Notes under the pieces: generated by a model
Databases searched by the model: none
Told to the model about the DNA's origin: nothing
The model's input: the letters and a program-made list of their open reading frames with translations, nothing else
DNA from: Progne subis subis
Lineage: Eukaryota; Chordata; Aves; Passeriformes; Hirundinidae
Length of the DNA stretch: 64,000 nucleotides
Assembly: GCA_022316685.1 (NCBI GenBank)
Contig: JAKJHU010001088.1
Coordinates: forward strand, 29,793 to 93,792
Direction: 5' to 3'
Translations under genes and position numbers: made by a program
In this document: in pieces, positions 23,045 through 35,577 of the stretch
How the letters are laid out: each line of letters opens with the position of its first letter
Numbering within the stretch: position 1 is the first letter of the stretch

Positions 23045-24646
23045 TGTCATAGTTTTAATTTTAAACTGGGCAGAAACACTAATGAATGTAGTGGTTTTAC
23101 GTTCATTAAATTTTGGTCTTGGTGCTTACTCTTTTTGTGGGAGAGAGACTAGGAGAAAAACAAAGCAGGCTTAACTTTAAAATTAACGAATAGTTTATTA
23201 ACATACACTAAAAGAATAGAAAAAAAAAGTTGAAAAAAAAAAGAAAACTAAAACAGAATGAAACTTTAAAAACACTCTTCCCTCCCCTTACAAACTGTTC
23301 ACTTTCTTACAAAACAACATAAAGAGACAAAACTTGTAATTTTCAGTCAGTTTCACTATCTGACAATAGTTTTTTATCAATTCATTAGGGGAAGAGTATC
23401 TTCTAGAGTCATGGATCCCACTGACAACTTAGAACAGTTCTCTTGTGGGTTTTAAACTGTCACAAAAACAACCGCCCGGAGAAACCTGCTTTTGTGACCC
23501 TCCTAGGAGTAGTTTCCCAAGCTGCTTATGGGTCATGGGTCTTAGACTTTTGCATACTGGGGTGTCACCTTTTAAAGATGGAAAACTCCAAAGCAAAGGA
23601 TTTTTCACTTTAAGGTACAGAGATATCTTCTCACTTCTTTACTGGTGCAGGGGGCTTCTCATCTTTATCTCTGTTCAAGCATCTTATAGGATATTACTTA
23701 GTTCATCACAAACACCTTTGCTCAAATCTACACACAAATTAAAACAATCATCTCCCCAAATGCATATCTTTCCCATGATTTAAAGGAATGACCTAAATAT
23801 AATGTTTATTTCTATAGCTTAAGTAAGAATAGAACAATCAACTTTTCAACCCTCTGTCCTAATAGTCTTTTCACTCTTGCTCTGCTGACTTCATGCTGTT
23901 GGTCTTTATGTTTACTCTGTCCTTCCTTACTCTCTCAGAGAAGGGCTAAGCTATGGAAGCTTCATGTTGCTAAGAAAGAGTTAAATCTGCTCAGAGTCTT
24001 TGTTTCTCTCTCTGTAGCTCGTGGTGTTAGATGTTCAAGGCCGCACTGATGAGGGAGGAAGAACTCACAGAAACATCAGAGATTGGAGCACTCAGGCAGT
24101 CCGGAATCACAAAAAAAAAAAACTAGGCAGGATCATAAATGCCTTCTCAGCCCACCCCTTGGTGTAAATCGGGGTGCCCTTGGCCCAAATGGTGCCCATA
24201 GCTCTTATCAAGGCCCAGCAGAGATCTCTCCCTGCTCTAGGGAAGTTTAGAAAAAGTAGCTGTTGCAAAGCAGCAACCTCTCCTTCCCCCCTCTCTTTTA
24301 CCTGGGAGCTGATGGAATCCGGCCAAGCCTCAGGCCAGCTCCCCCCCAAAAAGGGGGGAGCAGCAGGCCCAGCTCAATGTTACCTGTCTCTTTCTAGCCA
24401 AAGGAAGAAGAAAAAAGACCCACCTACAGGAAATTCACAGGGTTTTATATGGTACTTTCCAAAGTCACAGCTAACAATTTCAGTGGTTAGAATAGATGCC
24501 AGTATTCTAACTAACTCTCTGATAGGTCTCTGTCTCTTCTAAAGCAATTCCTAGGTCTTAATTTAAAGAATTATTCTACATTCTTCTATAACTAAAAAAC
24601 CAAACTGTACTAACTGTACTAACCCAAACTGTACTAAACCATGACA
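23045..24646 (-). mobile_element. LTR-like element, family B, longest copy
   Basis: TGTCATAGTTTTAA to AAACCATGACA, about 1.6 kb, with inverted ends TGTCATRG / CCATGACA. An internal TGTAGTGG at 23087 matches the TSD-defined start of the 19932 copy, so the first 42 bp are extra relative to that copy. AATAAA on the minus strand near 23200 gives the sense. It is followed directly by a duplicated fragment and an inverted copy of its own left end. No TSD was found, consistent with rearrangement. Confidence 0.82.
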
Positions 24647-24726
24647 ATCCACAATCTCTCCCTGCTCTAGGGAAGTCTGAAGAAAGTAGCTGTTACAAAG
24701 CAGCAACTTCTCCTTCCCCCTATTTA
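24647..24726. repeat. Duplicated fragment of family B LTR
   Basis: CTCTCCCTGCTCTAGGGAAG to TTCTCCTTCCCCC repeats, in direct orientation and with a few changes, the sequence at about 24224-24292 inside the preceding element. Confidence 0.8.
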
Positions 24727-25048
24727 CTATTGTCAGATAGTAAAACTGACTGAAAATTACAAGTTTTGTCTCTTTATGTTGTTTTGTAAGGAAGTGAACA
24801 GTTTGTAAAGAGAGAGGAGTGTTTTTAAAGTTTCATTCTGTTTTAGGTTTTTTTTAACTTTCTTTTTTTTCCCTATTCTTTTAGTGTATGTTAATAAACT
24901 ATTTGTTAATTTTAAAGTTAAGCCTGCTTTATTTTTTCTCCTAGTCTCTCTCCCACAAAAAGAGTAAGCACCAAGACGAAAATTTAATGAACGTAAAACC
25001 ACTACATTCATTAGTGTTTCTACCCAGTTTAAAATTAAAACTATGTCA
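24727..25048 (+). mobile_element. Inverted partial copy of family B LTR
   Basis: About 320 bp that is nearly the exact reverse complement of 23045-23370, ending ...AAAACTATGTCA. With 23045 it makes an inverted repeat with arms of about 320 bp around a 1.35 kb centre. Its poly(A)-type AATAAA (near 24894) now points with DACH2. Confidence 0.85.
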
Positions 25049-25731
25049 ATGAGAAATAAGTTTTATTGCAAATATTCCTATTTGACCCTAGTATAGTATT
25101 TTCTGATATTGATTTTGATTTTCTCTTGAGCAATTGTGGCAGTCTGTCAGCAAACTCAGATGATATTTAAGTATTTTCAGGTTTGCCTAGTTTGGTTTCT
25201 GACTGTTGGGCATCCTCTCTGGTTCATTTGCATGATGCATTATTAGCACTTTTCCATTGTCACTGATTTAGGGATGTCATAGTAAGGATAACAAGTTAGT
25301 GCTCTGTAATCACAATTCAACTTAAGTACCTGAAATTAAATGACCTATTTTGTCATGTAAATACTCATACTTGAAATAAAAAAATATGTGGTGTTATTTT
25401 AACCCAGTGTTTATTATCAAAGGGTGAGTTTGATTTTCTGCTGTCACCTAAAACATTTCTTTACCTTACTTAGGTACTTGAGGAACTTTCTTCTGGGAAA
25501 GGAAAATAAATGTTTGGACATGCTCATTGGATAGCAATTGCTAAACAAATACATCTGAAGTTATAATTGTAGGGATTTTTTAATTGTTCTAAGCAGAGGA
25601 AGGATTAACTTTGAAGGCTGACTTTGAGAAGACAAAGCACAGGTTCTGGGACTGTGCTCTCCTGTCATAGAACAGTGTCAGAGCTGGTGACAGATGAAGA
25701 CAGTGACTGCAGTGATGGGTCAGTTACAGGG
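25049..25731. other. Intron sequence, nothing recognised
   Basis: Unique AT-rich sequence. CAGGG at 25727-25731 is the left target duplication of the next LTR. Confidence 0.6.
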
Positions 25732-26473
25732 TGTCTTGGTTTGAAAAGACAGGTATCTGCTAGGGAGAGGCAGGCCTCTCTAGGAATGGGGAATTCCAAT
25801 CCCTTCCCTCTGTGTTATTATAATTTGGAAGATTAAAAAAAACCTTTTCAGTCAGAGCTATGGGGAAAGGAATAACAGTCCTTTACTAGTAAATATAACA
25901 GGACAGACAAACAACAACAGCAATTATAATAATAATAAAAACAGAACCAAGAACCCTGAGGGGCTTTGTCTCACAAGTCCCGGGCAGTCTGATCTCTTGG
26001 GATCCCAAGAGCACCAAACCGAAACGGTGGAAACTCCAGTGCTGATGGCTGGAAACGGTGGATTGTCCCGGCAGGCAGGGGGGTGTCCCGGCAGGCAAAG
26101 TGAGCAGTGCTGAAGAAGCTGCAGCGGCTGGACCCGGGCTGACCCAAAATCCAGCAGGGCAGGCGAAAAAACTCGGAATTCCTGGGAGCTCCAACAGATG
26201 ATAGAATTCTCAGGACCGAACCCCTCCGTTAACCGTGGAATCCACGCAGCTACCCGTCGCCCGACCGTCCTCCCCGGAAAACTGAGAGCCGAAAAAGAAC
26301 CCCCACCCTCAGCTCCCAGGCGCCTTTCCCTCCCACTAAACTAAGAGATCCACGTCTTTTGTCCGGGTTAAGCACCCTTTAACTATCAATATTTAGTCTC
26401 CTAGCAACTTATGGGGGGGAGGGGGGGGGGGGGGGGGGGGGGGGAATTCCACAGGAAAACTTAACCCCCAACA
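25732..26473. mobile_element. Solo LTR, family C (TGTCTTGG type)
   Basis: TGTCTTGGTTTGAAAAGACAG to CCCCCAACA, 742 bp, with a perfect 5-bp TSD CAGGG (25727-25731 and 26474-26478). Partial copies occur at 62557-62768 (inverted) and 63422-63798. I found no decisive TATA/AATAAA pair, so transcriptional sense is left open. The 3' part is GC-rich and ends with a long G tract. A 5-bp duplication fits an ERVL-type element. Confidence 0.9.
26413..26444. repeat. G7-A-G24 homopolymer
   Basis: Thirty-one G with a single A at 26420, close to the right end of the family C LTR. It is able to form G-quadruplexes and its length is likely unreliable in any assembly. Confidence 0.9.
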
Positions 26474-26840
26474 CAGGGATAGTGTTCTTTCCCACATGTT
26501 CCACAAGAAATCTGCATTTTGTTGGTGTAGTGCAGAGAAAGATGTTTATAACTGGATTAGCTTTTAGCACAGGTGAGATGTGGTAGAACACTCTCCATAC
26601 TCTTGTTTTTCTGTTAGTGCTCATTAGCTAAACCAGTGCACTTTTTTCTGCATCAATGTAGCTCTTCCTTATTTATAATATGAATAATTTTGCCTGCTTT
26701 CAATGCTGATTTTTATTTTGACTGGGTAATCAGCCCTGGGGCAAGGAGAGCTAGGCAACACCACAGCTGCAGCTGGCTGGGAGGGACGGGTAACCACTGG
26801 AGCTCCCAGTGAGCTGAAATCTCCATCCTTGCACATCCCC

Positions 26841-26946
26841 AGGCTCACCTGGACACTGTCCTGGGAAATATGCTCGAGGTGACTCTCTCAAAGGCGAGAG
26901 TTGGGCTTACCTGATCTCCAGAGGTCCTGTCCAACCTCAGCTGTTC
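26841..26946 (+). mobile_element. CR1 LINE 3' end remnant
   Basis: GATCTCCAGAGGTCCTGTCC followed by AACCTCAGCTGTTC, preceded by GCTCGAGGTGACTCTCTC and GTTGGGCTTACC. This matches the well-known CR1 tail (GATCTCCAGAGGTCCCTTCC). Only about 100 bp are recognisable and the terminal octamer repeats are lost. CR1 is the dominant LINE of birds and reptiles. Confidence 0.75.
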
Positions 26947-29900
26947 AGTGGCTTTCTTGTGGTGCTGTAATTTCTCCTTAATCTAATGGTAATTTATCAT
27001 TTTAAGGTTTCTCTTTCAGGCTTTTTTCATCAAACAAGGTATGAGCTGTTTACTGAAAGAAACAGGAGCGAGGAGTAGACTGAACATGTGAAATAGGAGT
27101 TTTTTATTTCTGATAGAAGAATTCATAGGAGAAACTGTTGGTGTCTGACTATATTTAAACTCTGCTACCCATTCCCACTTCAGTTATTTATGTACTTAAC
27201 AACAATCAGTTCTACCAGCTTTAAACATAATTTACAGTTGAGTTGGGAAGGATTCTTTGGATTATTTTTGTTGCTAAACAAATATTCAGTACAATAAATA
27301 ATCTTGACTGTAAAGGACTTTCTTTCCTGCTGACTTAGAAGTCATCCATAATCCGTATTTTGTCTATATACAAAATCTCTAATATGAGTGAAGCGATGCT
27401 TAAAATGCTGTAGGTCAAGGATTGAAACCAAATCATCTCCAAGTAGATCTCCCTAGAAATGAATCAGCACAGCTCATCAGCTGCTCACAGCCTGGCTAAT
27501 GCAGTCCTGGGCCTGCACTGCCATCCCTGTGGCCATGCTCTCGGAGTCACAGCAGGGCTGGGGCAGGCTCAGAGCACCTCTGGCACAGCAGATTCAGCTG
27601 AATTAACATCCAAATTGTGCAGGTTGGGATTCTGCTCTGCAGTGTAGCTTGGGCTGAGGTGTTCTAACAGCCAGAGAAAGTCTTAGATTTAAATACGATT
27701 TCACAGCTGAATAATTTGTATTTTTTTATTTTGTTGCTCTTGACAATTGAAGGAAAAACATTCAAACAATATTTGAAAACAGCTCAGTTTGGTATTGTCA
27801 TTGCCTGTTCTTCAAATACATCTGCAAGGTTATTGTTATGAAAAGTTATATATAAATCAGTGCAATATTTTTAATCAGTACAATAGAGTTCTCTAGAAAC
27901 AGAATTCATTCTTGATTAGTATTTAGCATTTCACCTAGAGTGTGTGGGCTGTGACTGTGGGGGGGCTGAGCCTTATGTTTCTCAGGATGGAGTACTGGAT
28001 GAGGAGGTTTCTCCCACTCCCTGTGGAGATGGCCTGGACAGTTCTGTGTCCTCAGCAGTGCCAGAGTTCACAGATATGGTGGAGTGCAATGGGCTGGCAC
28101 CAGAAAGTTGCTGTGATCATGAGGCAAAGTTAAATTTCTTAATACATTTTATAAACTAGCCATTAGGGTGCAGGTTTAAACCTTCTGCCTGCTCTAAATG
28201 TGTTTTTCTAGAGAAATATGTTTGTGGGGGACATGTACAACTAAACAGACCATTAGAATAATTTTTCTTTAAAACTTTATATTTCACCAAAGTATTAAAA
28301 CCCAAAAAAAACCCCTATCTGCGTACATAATAATTGAGGCGAACAGTCTGTTTACATCCATGGTACATGAATTATGCCATATTCTAAGGAATGATTCTGA
28401 CTCTCCCACAAGGAATTTTACACTCCGTGGGGTTAATTTGCAGTGCAAGGGGCAGCCTGTGGACCTGGATTGCTCCTGGACTGCATGCTTGAGCAGACAG
28501 AAATGTGTTAGAGGACCATGCTGACCACGTGTAAAACCCTCCTGTGTCACCAGGGCTGTGAAATTTCACCTGGGAGAAGCCTGCACTTCCAGCTGAGCTC
28601 CATCAGTACCTGAGGAGCACATCCAGGCCCAGCTCAGAGATTCAGCTGATGGGGAATTCATCCCATGCCCAGCAAATTGTCCCAGCATTTGTTTATTTAT
28701 TTGTGCCTTTAAAAAAGGACCTCCTTGTTTTCCTGTTTACATTAAACTTTCTGCCTACTGCTGCAGATCCTTTGAGCTTTATTTCTGTGGTCAAGCACTT
28801 GCCATTTTTCTTTCACCTGTTGCCTTTTTTTCCTCCCTCGACCCTAAGTGCCCTGAGCTGGGAGCAGCTGGACCCGGTGACTGGGAACATGCAGGTCCCT
28901 GACACAGGGACAGAAGTGACATCAGTGATGTTGGTAGCAGCAAAACTTGCTGTGGAGTCACTCTGCAGGCAGCAGGGCAGGGATTGGGATTTGGGGAGGA
29001 GGTTTGCAAGGCTCAGGGAGAGCTGGGTGATGCAGTCCATGGCATGTACAATTTGAGCTCATGTTTGCAGTTGTGTAACTTGTGAGCAGATTTGCTAGCG
29101 CAAGTCATTTATTTTCTTCTCCTGGTTTTGTCTGGCCTTTCAGACAACTTCCATTATGCTAATGTAATTAATAGACATTCTAAAAAGCAGGATTAGGGCA
29201 GTTTATTTCAGTAGTGTCTGCTTTGCTTTTTTGGTTTTCTTTCCCATGCTGCCACTCCACATTTCACCACTAATGCTAAAAGAACCTGCTTTTCTGCAAT
29301 TCTTTCTGGCATGGAAGGGCTTCCATGTATTTCTCTGCCTCATTGACTCTCCATCTCATTTAAAAATCTTTGCTGTAGATACATCTTTTTCCCCTTGCAT
29401 GGCCCTCATAATTTTTATCTCTCTCTGCTGTTATTTTAGTATGTAATTTTACTTTTAAACTAGCTGATGTCTCTTCCTTGGAGAAGGGGCAATCAATAAA
29501 TTATGTGCTGATTGTGAATATTCTTCATCATATTCTTGTATTTCATTGTCCAGACCATAACAGTTGATAATGTATTTTTGGGTATCGTTATTCTTGGCTT
29601 TTAATACTTAGAAGAAAATTTGGTCTTTTTCCACCATGAAAAAGAAAAAAACAAAAGAATGAATCTCTACCTGCTAAATATAATTTATATCAGTCAATGG
29701 CCTTGCTGAGGAAACACAAGCTTGAACAAACTCAACATAGGTTGAGCAAAGAAAGTGAATGATTTTCCTGAATAATTTTAAGTTCATGTCACTAAATCAT
29801 CAACCAACAGTTTTTAGAGGTAATAAATTTCTATGAAAAACTCACCAAGAACTTCTGAAATACTTATTTTTGTGATAACAAACTGCTTTGGGGGGAACTT

Positions 29901-30589
29901 CTGTAACAGCTTTAACGAGAGAAGTTTTTGAGACTCACCTTGATCCTTCTCACAAAATGTCAAAGGGAACTTGGCAACTTTTTCTACAAGTTGTTATTAG
30001 CAGCAAGTTTGCAGGAGTGAGGTTTAGAGAAAGAAGATTCCACCTGTGGTAAATATGGTCAGTTCTGGCAACACAAAGGTGTGAGTATGGGTGCAGGTAA
30101 TTAAACAGAAATAATGTCACCCTTTGCTCTCAGATATAGACAGGTATTTCTCATAGATCAGTTCTGTGGTTTCATTACATGCTAATTAAAAAAAACAAAC
30201 AAACAAAAATGACTGAGCAACTTCTGGTAATTTAGATAGTTTTTCTGCCCATAAAACTCAATCTTCAGCTTTTTTGGCAGCAGCTGTATTGCTTCAAAAT
30301 GATTATCGGAGCACTTGTGATTAGAAAAGTCTTGTCTTAATGCTGTTTTATGGGGCTTAAAAATTAATTTAATAATAAATTGGTCTGCAAAGTAGCACCA
30401 CCCATGTGTGAGTTTCTTTCCCAGCTTTCAGGAATGGTTGGTGCTGGCACTTCATGCTGTTACTGGATAACTAAATTGTAATATATAAAAAAGTAGGAAC
30501 ATATTGTTAGGTCATCTCAAAGCATGAATCCAATCTCCTAAAGATTTTCATTATGGTTTGAGGGATAGGATATGCATCTTACTCATTTG

Positions 30590-30800
30590 CTCACGCAGAC
30601 CCTTGCTGATGACCCATTTATCAAATGCACCAGCCCAGGCCAGCAGGAGTGATCTCTCCAAGAAAGATAAAGAGCAGAAATCTCAATTTAAAGACATTGT
30701 TCTTTGTAGCAGTTCACCTCATCTGCCATCACCTGTAATTGAGATTATCCAGCTTCTCATCTGCCCCTGTACCAAGGTGATGTGTAGGGAAAAAGGGGCA
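30590..30800. promoter_or_regulatory. Candidate regulatory block with E-boxes
   Basis: Repeat-free, GC-richer than its surroundings. Contains CATCTG, CACCTG and a second CATCTG within about 50 bp (30720-30765), interleaved with TAATTG and GATTA cores. Such clusters are typical of bHLH/homeodomain enhancers, but conservation is untested. Confidence 0.22.
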
Positions 30801-31280
30801 AAGAGGAGCCATAGAGTTTATAAAACAAAATTAGGGGAATTCCATGTCCTGAGTTAAGACAGTGAAGGAATATTATTTAGAAGCCTTTCAGCTATTTCAG
30901 TTTAATAATTGTTGAAAAAAGAGCAAGCAATAACACATTCTTGGCAAGAGAATGTCAGCCAGCCAAAACCAAAGAGAAACTACCTTGCACTCTGAAAATA
31001 TTGATTGCACTTTCTGTGAAGCCAATAGCAAAAATATGCTTGTTTTATTTCTTACTTTTGGTAAACAACTTAATTAATTAATCTCTCATTGGCTAATGCT
31101 GTGTTTGCAGTAATGTAGATGAATGTTCAACTATCACAGCTCCCAAAACTTGTAAGCTGACACTCAACTTTGTAAATGTAACCCAGCAAGAAGTTGTGAT
31201 GACTTTTCAAACTCCTTAGCAAATTAAAAGGGCAATTCTTACAGCACTAAACATTATTTACTGACATTCAAATATCCTCA

Positions 31281-31661
31281 GTGGTGAAATGTTTCATGAA
31301 ATGTGTTAGTGTATCCAGAGTCCCTCCAGCAGCACCAGGTGAGTTGGTACCAATAACCTGTGTCACTCTGGTTGGGCCAGGAGTCTTTGACATGAAGGGC
31401 TCCTGCTTCAAAGATTACATTCCTGGTGAAACAGCAATTATCTTATTACAGCTTGAAAATAGAGTTGTTCCCTCTGCTGGAATTCCAATTGAATTTGGGG
31501 AGGAATATCTGAGTGAGCTGGGTACAGCTTTATCTGTACTGCCTGGTGCAGATCAGGTTTGTAGGAGATGTGCACAATTCCTGAGCTCTGCTTCATTGAT
31601 TGCTTACTTAGTTACTGGTTTCAAGATACATGACAACTTTTATTGCTTGTTTCTTTTTTAA
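31281..31661 (+). pseudogene. Unrecognised open frame, possibly decayed ERVL-type dUTPase
   Basis: A 126-codon frame containing VTLVGPGVFDMKG and KDYIPGETAIILLQLENR. The KDYIPGET segment reminds me of the dUTPase-like domain carried by ERVL-type pol genes, but I cannot confirm it and no catalytic dUTPase motif is clear. No flanking RT or integrase, and no splice sites that would make it a DACH2 exon. It could be a chance frame. Confidence 0.2.
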
Positions 31662-33563
31662 AAGTACTGACATGAGAAATCCTGATAAAGCTGGTTTCAT
31701 TTCTCTCTAGGAGACATGGATAAGCAAGGAAAGGGAACCAAGTTGCTGTTACTGCATCAGTGGTGCTCTCAAAATTTAGTTTAAACTATCCCAAAGTGTC
31801 TTCAGCTTTGTAATAGTACAGTTTTGCAAACTCCTAAAGGTGAATAGCCAAAAATATTTATTCTAATGGGCATTTTTATTAAGCTAGACAGCATTATTAC
31901 TGCCACAGATTTAAGACCTATAATGTGACTTTAATACTGTTATTAGATGTTAATGTCTTAGGAAAGCACTTTGAAGATGAAATAGTTCTCATTTGCTTTT
32001 CCCCATAATTAATTCTAATGTGTCAGGGGACAGCAGATCTTTGCATCTTTGCCTCCTGTTTGGTTTGGCCAAATAGAAAAGTCAAGATTGTAAAACAATT
32101 ATGCACCTGTGACTGCAACTGGAAGTTGTGAATAAATCCAGTTGAAATCCAGTTGTACAGATCTCTCTCTTAGTTTTCTGTTTGCACTGCGTAAAACAAG
32201 AACTGGCAGTAGGTTGTCCAGTTTCCAGGATTTCTGGTGGGAATTATTCATAATTAGATGTTATTTCGACAGTTTAAAACACCATTTCATCCCATCACTG
32301 GTGATGTTATGCTCATCATATTACAAGTTCTTTCAGGAAGGGAAGAATAACTCATTTCCCGTTGGGAGTTTGTTTTCTGCGCTTACAACTGGAGACTAAA
32401 TATTTTTGCTCAAGGGCAAAAATATTTAATCATCCAGACAAAAGTAAAATAATGATGTCTTCAGTAAATGTGGCTGTCCTTGCCTGTATCTGCAGGGTCT
32501 GGTGGACTGGGAACCCTGAGACTCCTGTGCCCTTCCAGGACTGGGCTTTACTCCTCCTGCACCTTCCTGTGCTCCTGTTTTTCACTGGGAAATTTCCATA
32601 GTTAAAAAGAAAACAAAAGAAAGCCTCACCCTGACCATTTTCGGTCTCTGGCTGTTATTTTTTAAAAGGTGCAGTTATTGATGTCTCCGTACCAGATGGT
32701 GTGATCGCATGATGCCTCTTATAAAATGTGACATATATGCATATATCTCAATAGTTCAGGGTTTGTAATATAAATCAGTCTTATGATATCCTCCACAGGC
32801 TGGTCCTTTTATATTCTTACTAAGGACCAAGTTAATCAAGCACTATTTTGCTCTGATTTTTGCTTTATAGTCTTCTGGTTTGTATTTTGTAGAAGTTAAT
32901 TTTTATCCATAAATACACTCATGTTTTTTAATAAATTCCTTTTCTTGCACAGAACCAGACACAAAAGATTATGAAGAATTTATTCATTCCATTGTTTAAG
33001 AAGCACAATAATTTGAAATTTGAGCCTACCAGCAGAACAATTGGAAGATTGGAGATATAACTTCATTTACCATACATCTGAATAACTTGTATAGCATTCT
33101 ACTAATTGGTTTAATTATAATTTTTTCCTGTCATTCAGCACATTTCTAATATACCATATAAAGAATTTCTAATTCTTGAGCTTCTTTCTTTGGAAATGCC
33201 ATTAACCACAAATTCCACAATTTAGTCTTTAGATAGATAAACTTAATCTTCTTTGGGAAATGTGTCAAAAGCAAGATGCAGATTTGTCCTGCTGGACAGG
33301 GAAATGGCTGAGACCAAGACCTGTTCTGGTGATGCTTAAATGTGCTGTATAATTATTGTTGTAGGATTTTGTGTCCTTCGAGGTTTATGCACAATATTAA
33401 ACATTCAGCTGCTAAAACAAAGGAAGTTTTTTATTGAACTTTCATGGGCTTCATGTCTTAAGGATAGAGAAGTGAAAATATTCCTGGCTTCAAGAAGAAT
33501 CAAAAATTTTCAATGCCTGGAAAAATACAACTCAGAGGAAACAGGAATTTCACATTGGGTGTT

Positions 33564-33953
33564 TGTCACCGAGACACGCAAAGCAGTCACACGAGACAAG
33601 AGATTTTCACAGGGCAGAGACTTCTCCGTCCAGCTCAAGGCTGAGTCAGGGTGGAGAGAGAGCCTCCTTGTTTATTTCTTACTTTTTATACATTTGTGGG
33701 TCTGGCTAAAGATTGGCTTCTGGGGTTAAACACCCCTCAGCCTCAGTGGCTAGACCCACTGTCAGTTACAATTGTTTTCAGGTTAGAAATATGCAAACAA
33801 AGGACAGAGAATGAAAAACAAAGGATTTGTTTATGTTACATATGTGGGAAAAAGGTAGAAACTGCTCTTAATATTGTACAGTAGCTAAAAGATCTGACTC
33901 CATTTTATGAAAATTCAAAAGGCTATAAAAAACTCAGAAAACCCAGGGTAACA
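33564..33953 (-). mobile_element. Solo LTR, family D, perfect TSD
   Basis: TGTCACCGAGACACGC to GGGTAACA, 390 bp, flanked by a perfect 6-bp TSD GGTGTT (33558-33563 and 33954-33959), as expected for a class II ERV. The minus strand carries TATAAAAAG and AATAAA close together (33670-33690 region). Same family as the LTR nested in gag at 16080. The open frames 33340-33729 and 33651-33884 cross it and are not genes. Confidence 0.93.
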
Positions 33954-33959
33954 GGTGTT

Positions 33960-33997
33960 GATAAACAAACCGTTAAGAATGGAAGCGTATATTTACT

Positions 33998-34044
<47 letters not shown>

Positions 34045-35204
34045 AAGCCCTTCATGTGGGGTGGATAGCAGCCTATCTAAAGTTTACACCTAAGCTAATA
34101 TCCAGCTTGCTTCCATGGTTTCCATCCTTGTTTTCTGTCCTTGAAAACAAGGTATTTTAACACCGATGAACAACTTTTCTGTGTTGGTGTAAAGTTGAGT
34201 TGTCTTCTTAGATATGTATTATTTTTCTGTCAATTAGTAATCCTTCTGGTTTGAGGCAGAGATTTTTAAGCATCAGGTTTGCAGTAGTGTGGGTCAATGC
34301 TGGCTGGCATTTGAGGCTGGGTGGGATCTGAAGGATGGTATAATTTTTTCAGTGATGGTGAATTCAGGTGCTATTTGTGATGTGTGACGAGGTCCTGCAG
34401 GTAGGTTTAGTGAATAAAGGGAGGTGCATATTTGTAATATCTGAGACTGACATAGCTAAAACATTGCTGGGTACAGGTGTTCTGTGCCTGGGAGGGTCAG
34501 AGCTCAGCTGAGTGGAGTTTCTGGCCTTCAGAGATCTCAGTGTCCAGGTGGGCTCAGCAAATCACTTCTTGCCTCAGCAGCAGCAATGTGGTACAGAAAG
34601 TAATAAATAACAGCAAAAGGTGTAATAGGCCATGTCCTTCTAAAACAAAAGAGGGGAAAGCTTGAGATATTTTCCCTTTTTAAGAAATAAAGAGTATAAA
34701 GAAGGGAAGAACCTTGGTGTGGTTGAATTTGTGGCTGGAGGTTGGAGAGCAAATGGCTGAGGTGCCTTTGGGGTGGGTTTTAAGTGGCCCTGGAAAAACG
34801 TACTGAGAGAAGTGTGAGGGGAATCACCTCTTCCTTCCCTTCTTTACTTTTAGGGTTTGTGGTGAGGTGTGTCTCCTTTAATGATAATAAATACTTGACT
34901 TTGTGCCTTGGGAAATATCTCAGCTTTTTTATCAGCTCCTTGTCACTGCTGTAATATGGTGATAGAATAATTTGAAAGTGAGAGCAGGAAGTTCTTCCCT
35001 TTATATAATTTCTGTAGAGTTTCTGAGGACCAATGTTTGCATCACTCAGATACAGTAATTTTTATTGCAATGTAGCTTGTGGTGTAAATCATTAATTTTC
35101 ATCAAAACGCTAAAAAGGCAGTTTTGAATCCTGGGGTTGGGGCATTTCCTGCCATCACTGATTTTTATCAGGGCTCATGGAACTCCTTTGGAAAGTTTGA
35201 TTCT
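33960..35204. other. Intron sequence with an AT microsatellite
   Basis: Unique sequence; only the (AT)n tract stands out. Open frames near 34477-34752 have no motif. Confidence 0.6.
34001..34038. repeat. (AT)19 microsatellite
   Basis: Uninterrupted AT dinucleotides. Confidence 0.92.
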
Positions 35205-35210
35205 GTAGCC

Positions 35211-35577
35211 TGTTGTATTTCTCCACGAGACTAGACAACCACCGATGGCAAAAGGAAAAGAGTCTGCTCTCTTTCACCAGGTGGGATATTACAGCTTTTA
35301 TTCTCGAGTCCTGCCCTGCTTGGCTGGAGCCCTTCCTGATGGCTCACCGGTGCCAGAGAAAGTGAGGCCCCTCCCGTGTTGGGGCTTTTTCCCCAGGGGG
35401 CAGGGCCCAGAGGCAGGGACAAGACACTACCCAATCAGGGAGAAGTGGGAGGGGAACAGAGTTAGGTTACATTTCAGTGTGGGGGATGGGCACTGCTGGG
35501 CAAGGACAGGTCACGTGATACAGAGAAAAAACATTACAAATCCGATGAAATATAAACCCAATTACTGCATTACAACA
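35211..35577 (-). mobile_element. Solo LTR of the class II family, perfect TSD
   Basis: TGTTGTATTTC to TTACAACA, 367 bp, with a perfect 6-bp TSD GTAGCC (35205-35210 and 35578-35583). About 90% or more identical by eye to the two LTRs of the provirus at 13830-17593. Unlike them it keeps AATAAA on the minus strand (near 35297-35302, GAATAAAAGC), where the provirus LTRs read AAAAAAA. Formed by recombination between the two LTRs of a provirus. Confidence 0.95.

Larger units (their letters stand above)
26474..33563. other. Long intron stretch, mostly featureless
   Basis: About 7 kb of unique sequence holding only the CR1 remnant, a candidate regulatory block (30590-30800) and one decayed open frame (31281). 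Other frames, such as 28649-29056 (+), lack motifs and splice context. TAATTAATTAAT lies near 31069. GGTGTT at 33558-33563 is the left TSD of the next LTR. Confidence 0.55.
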
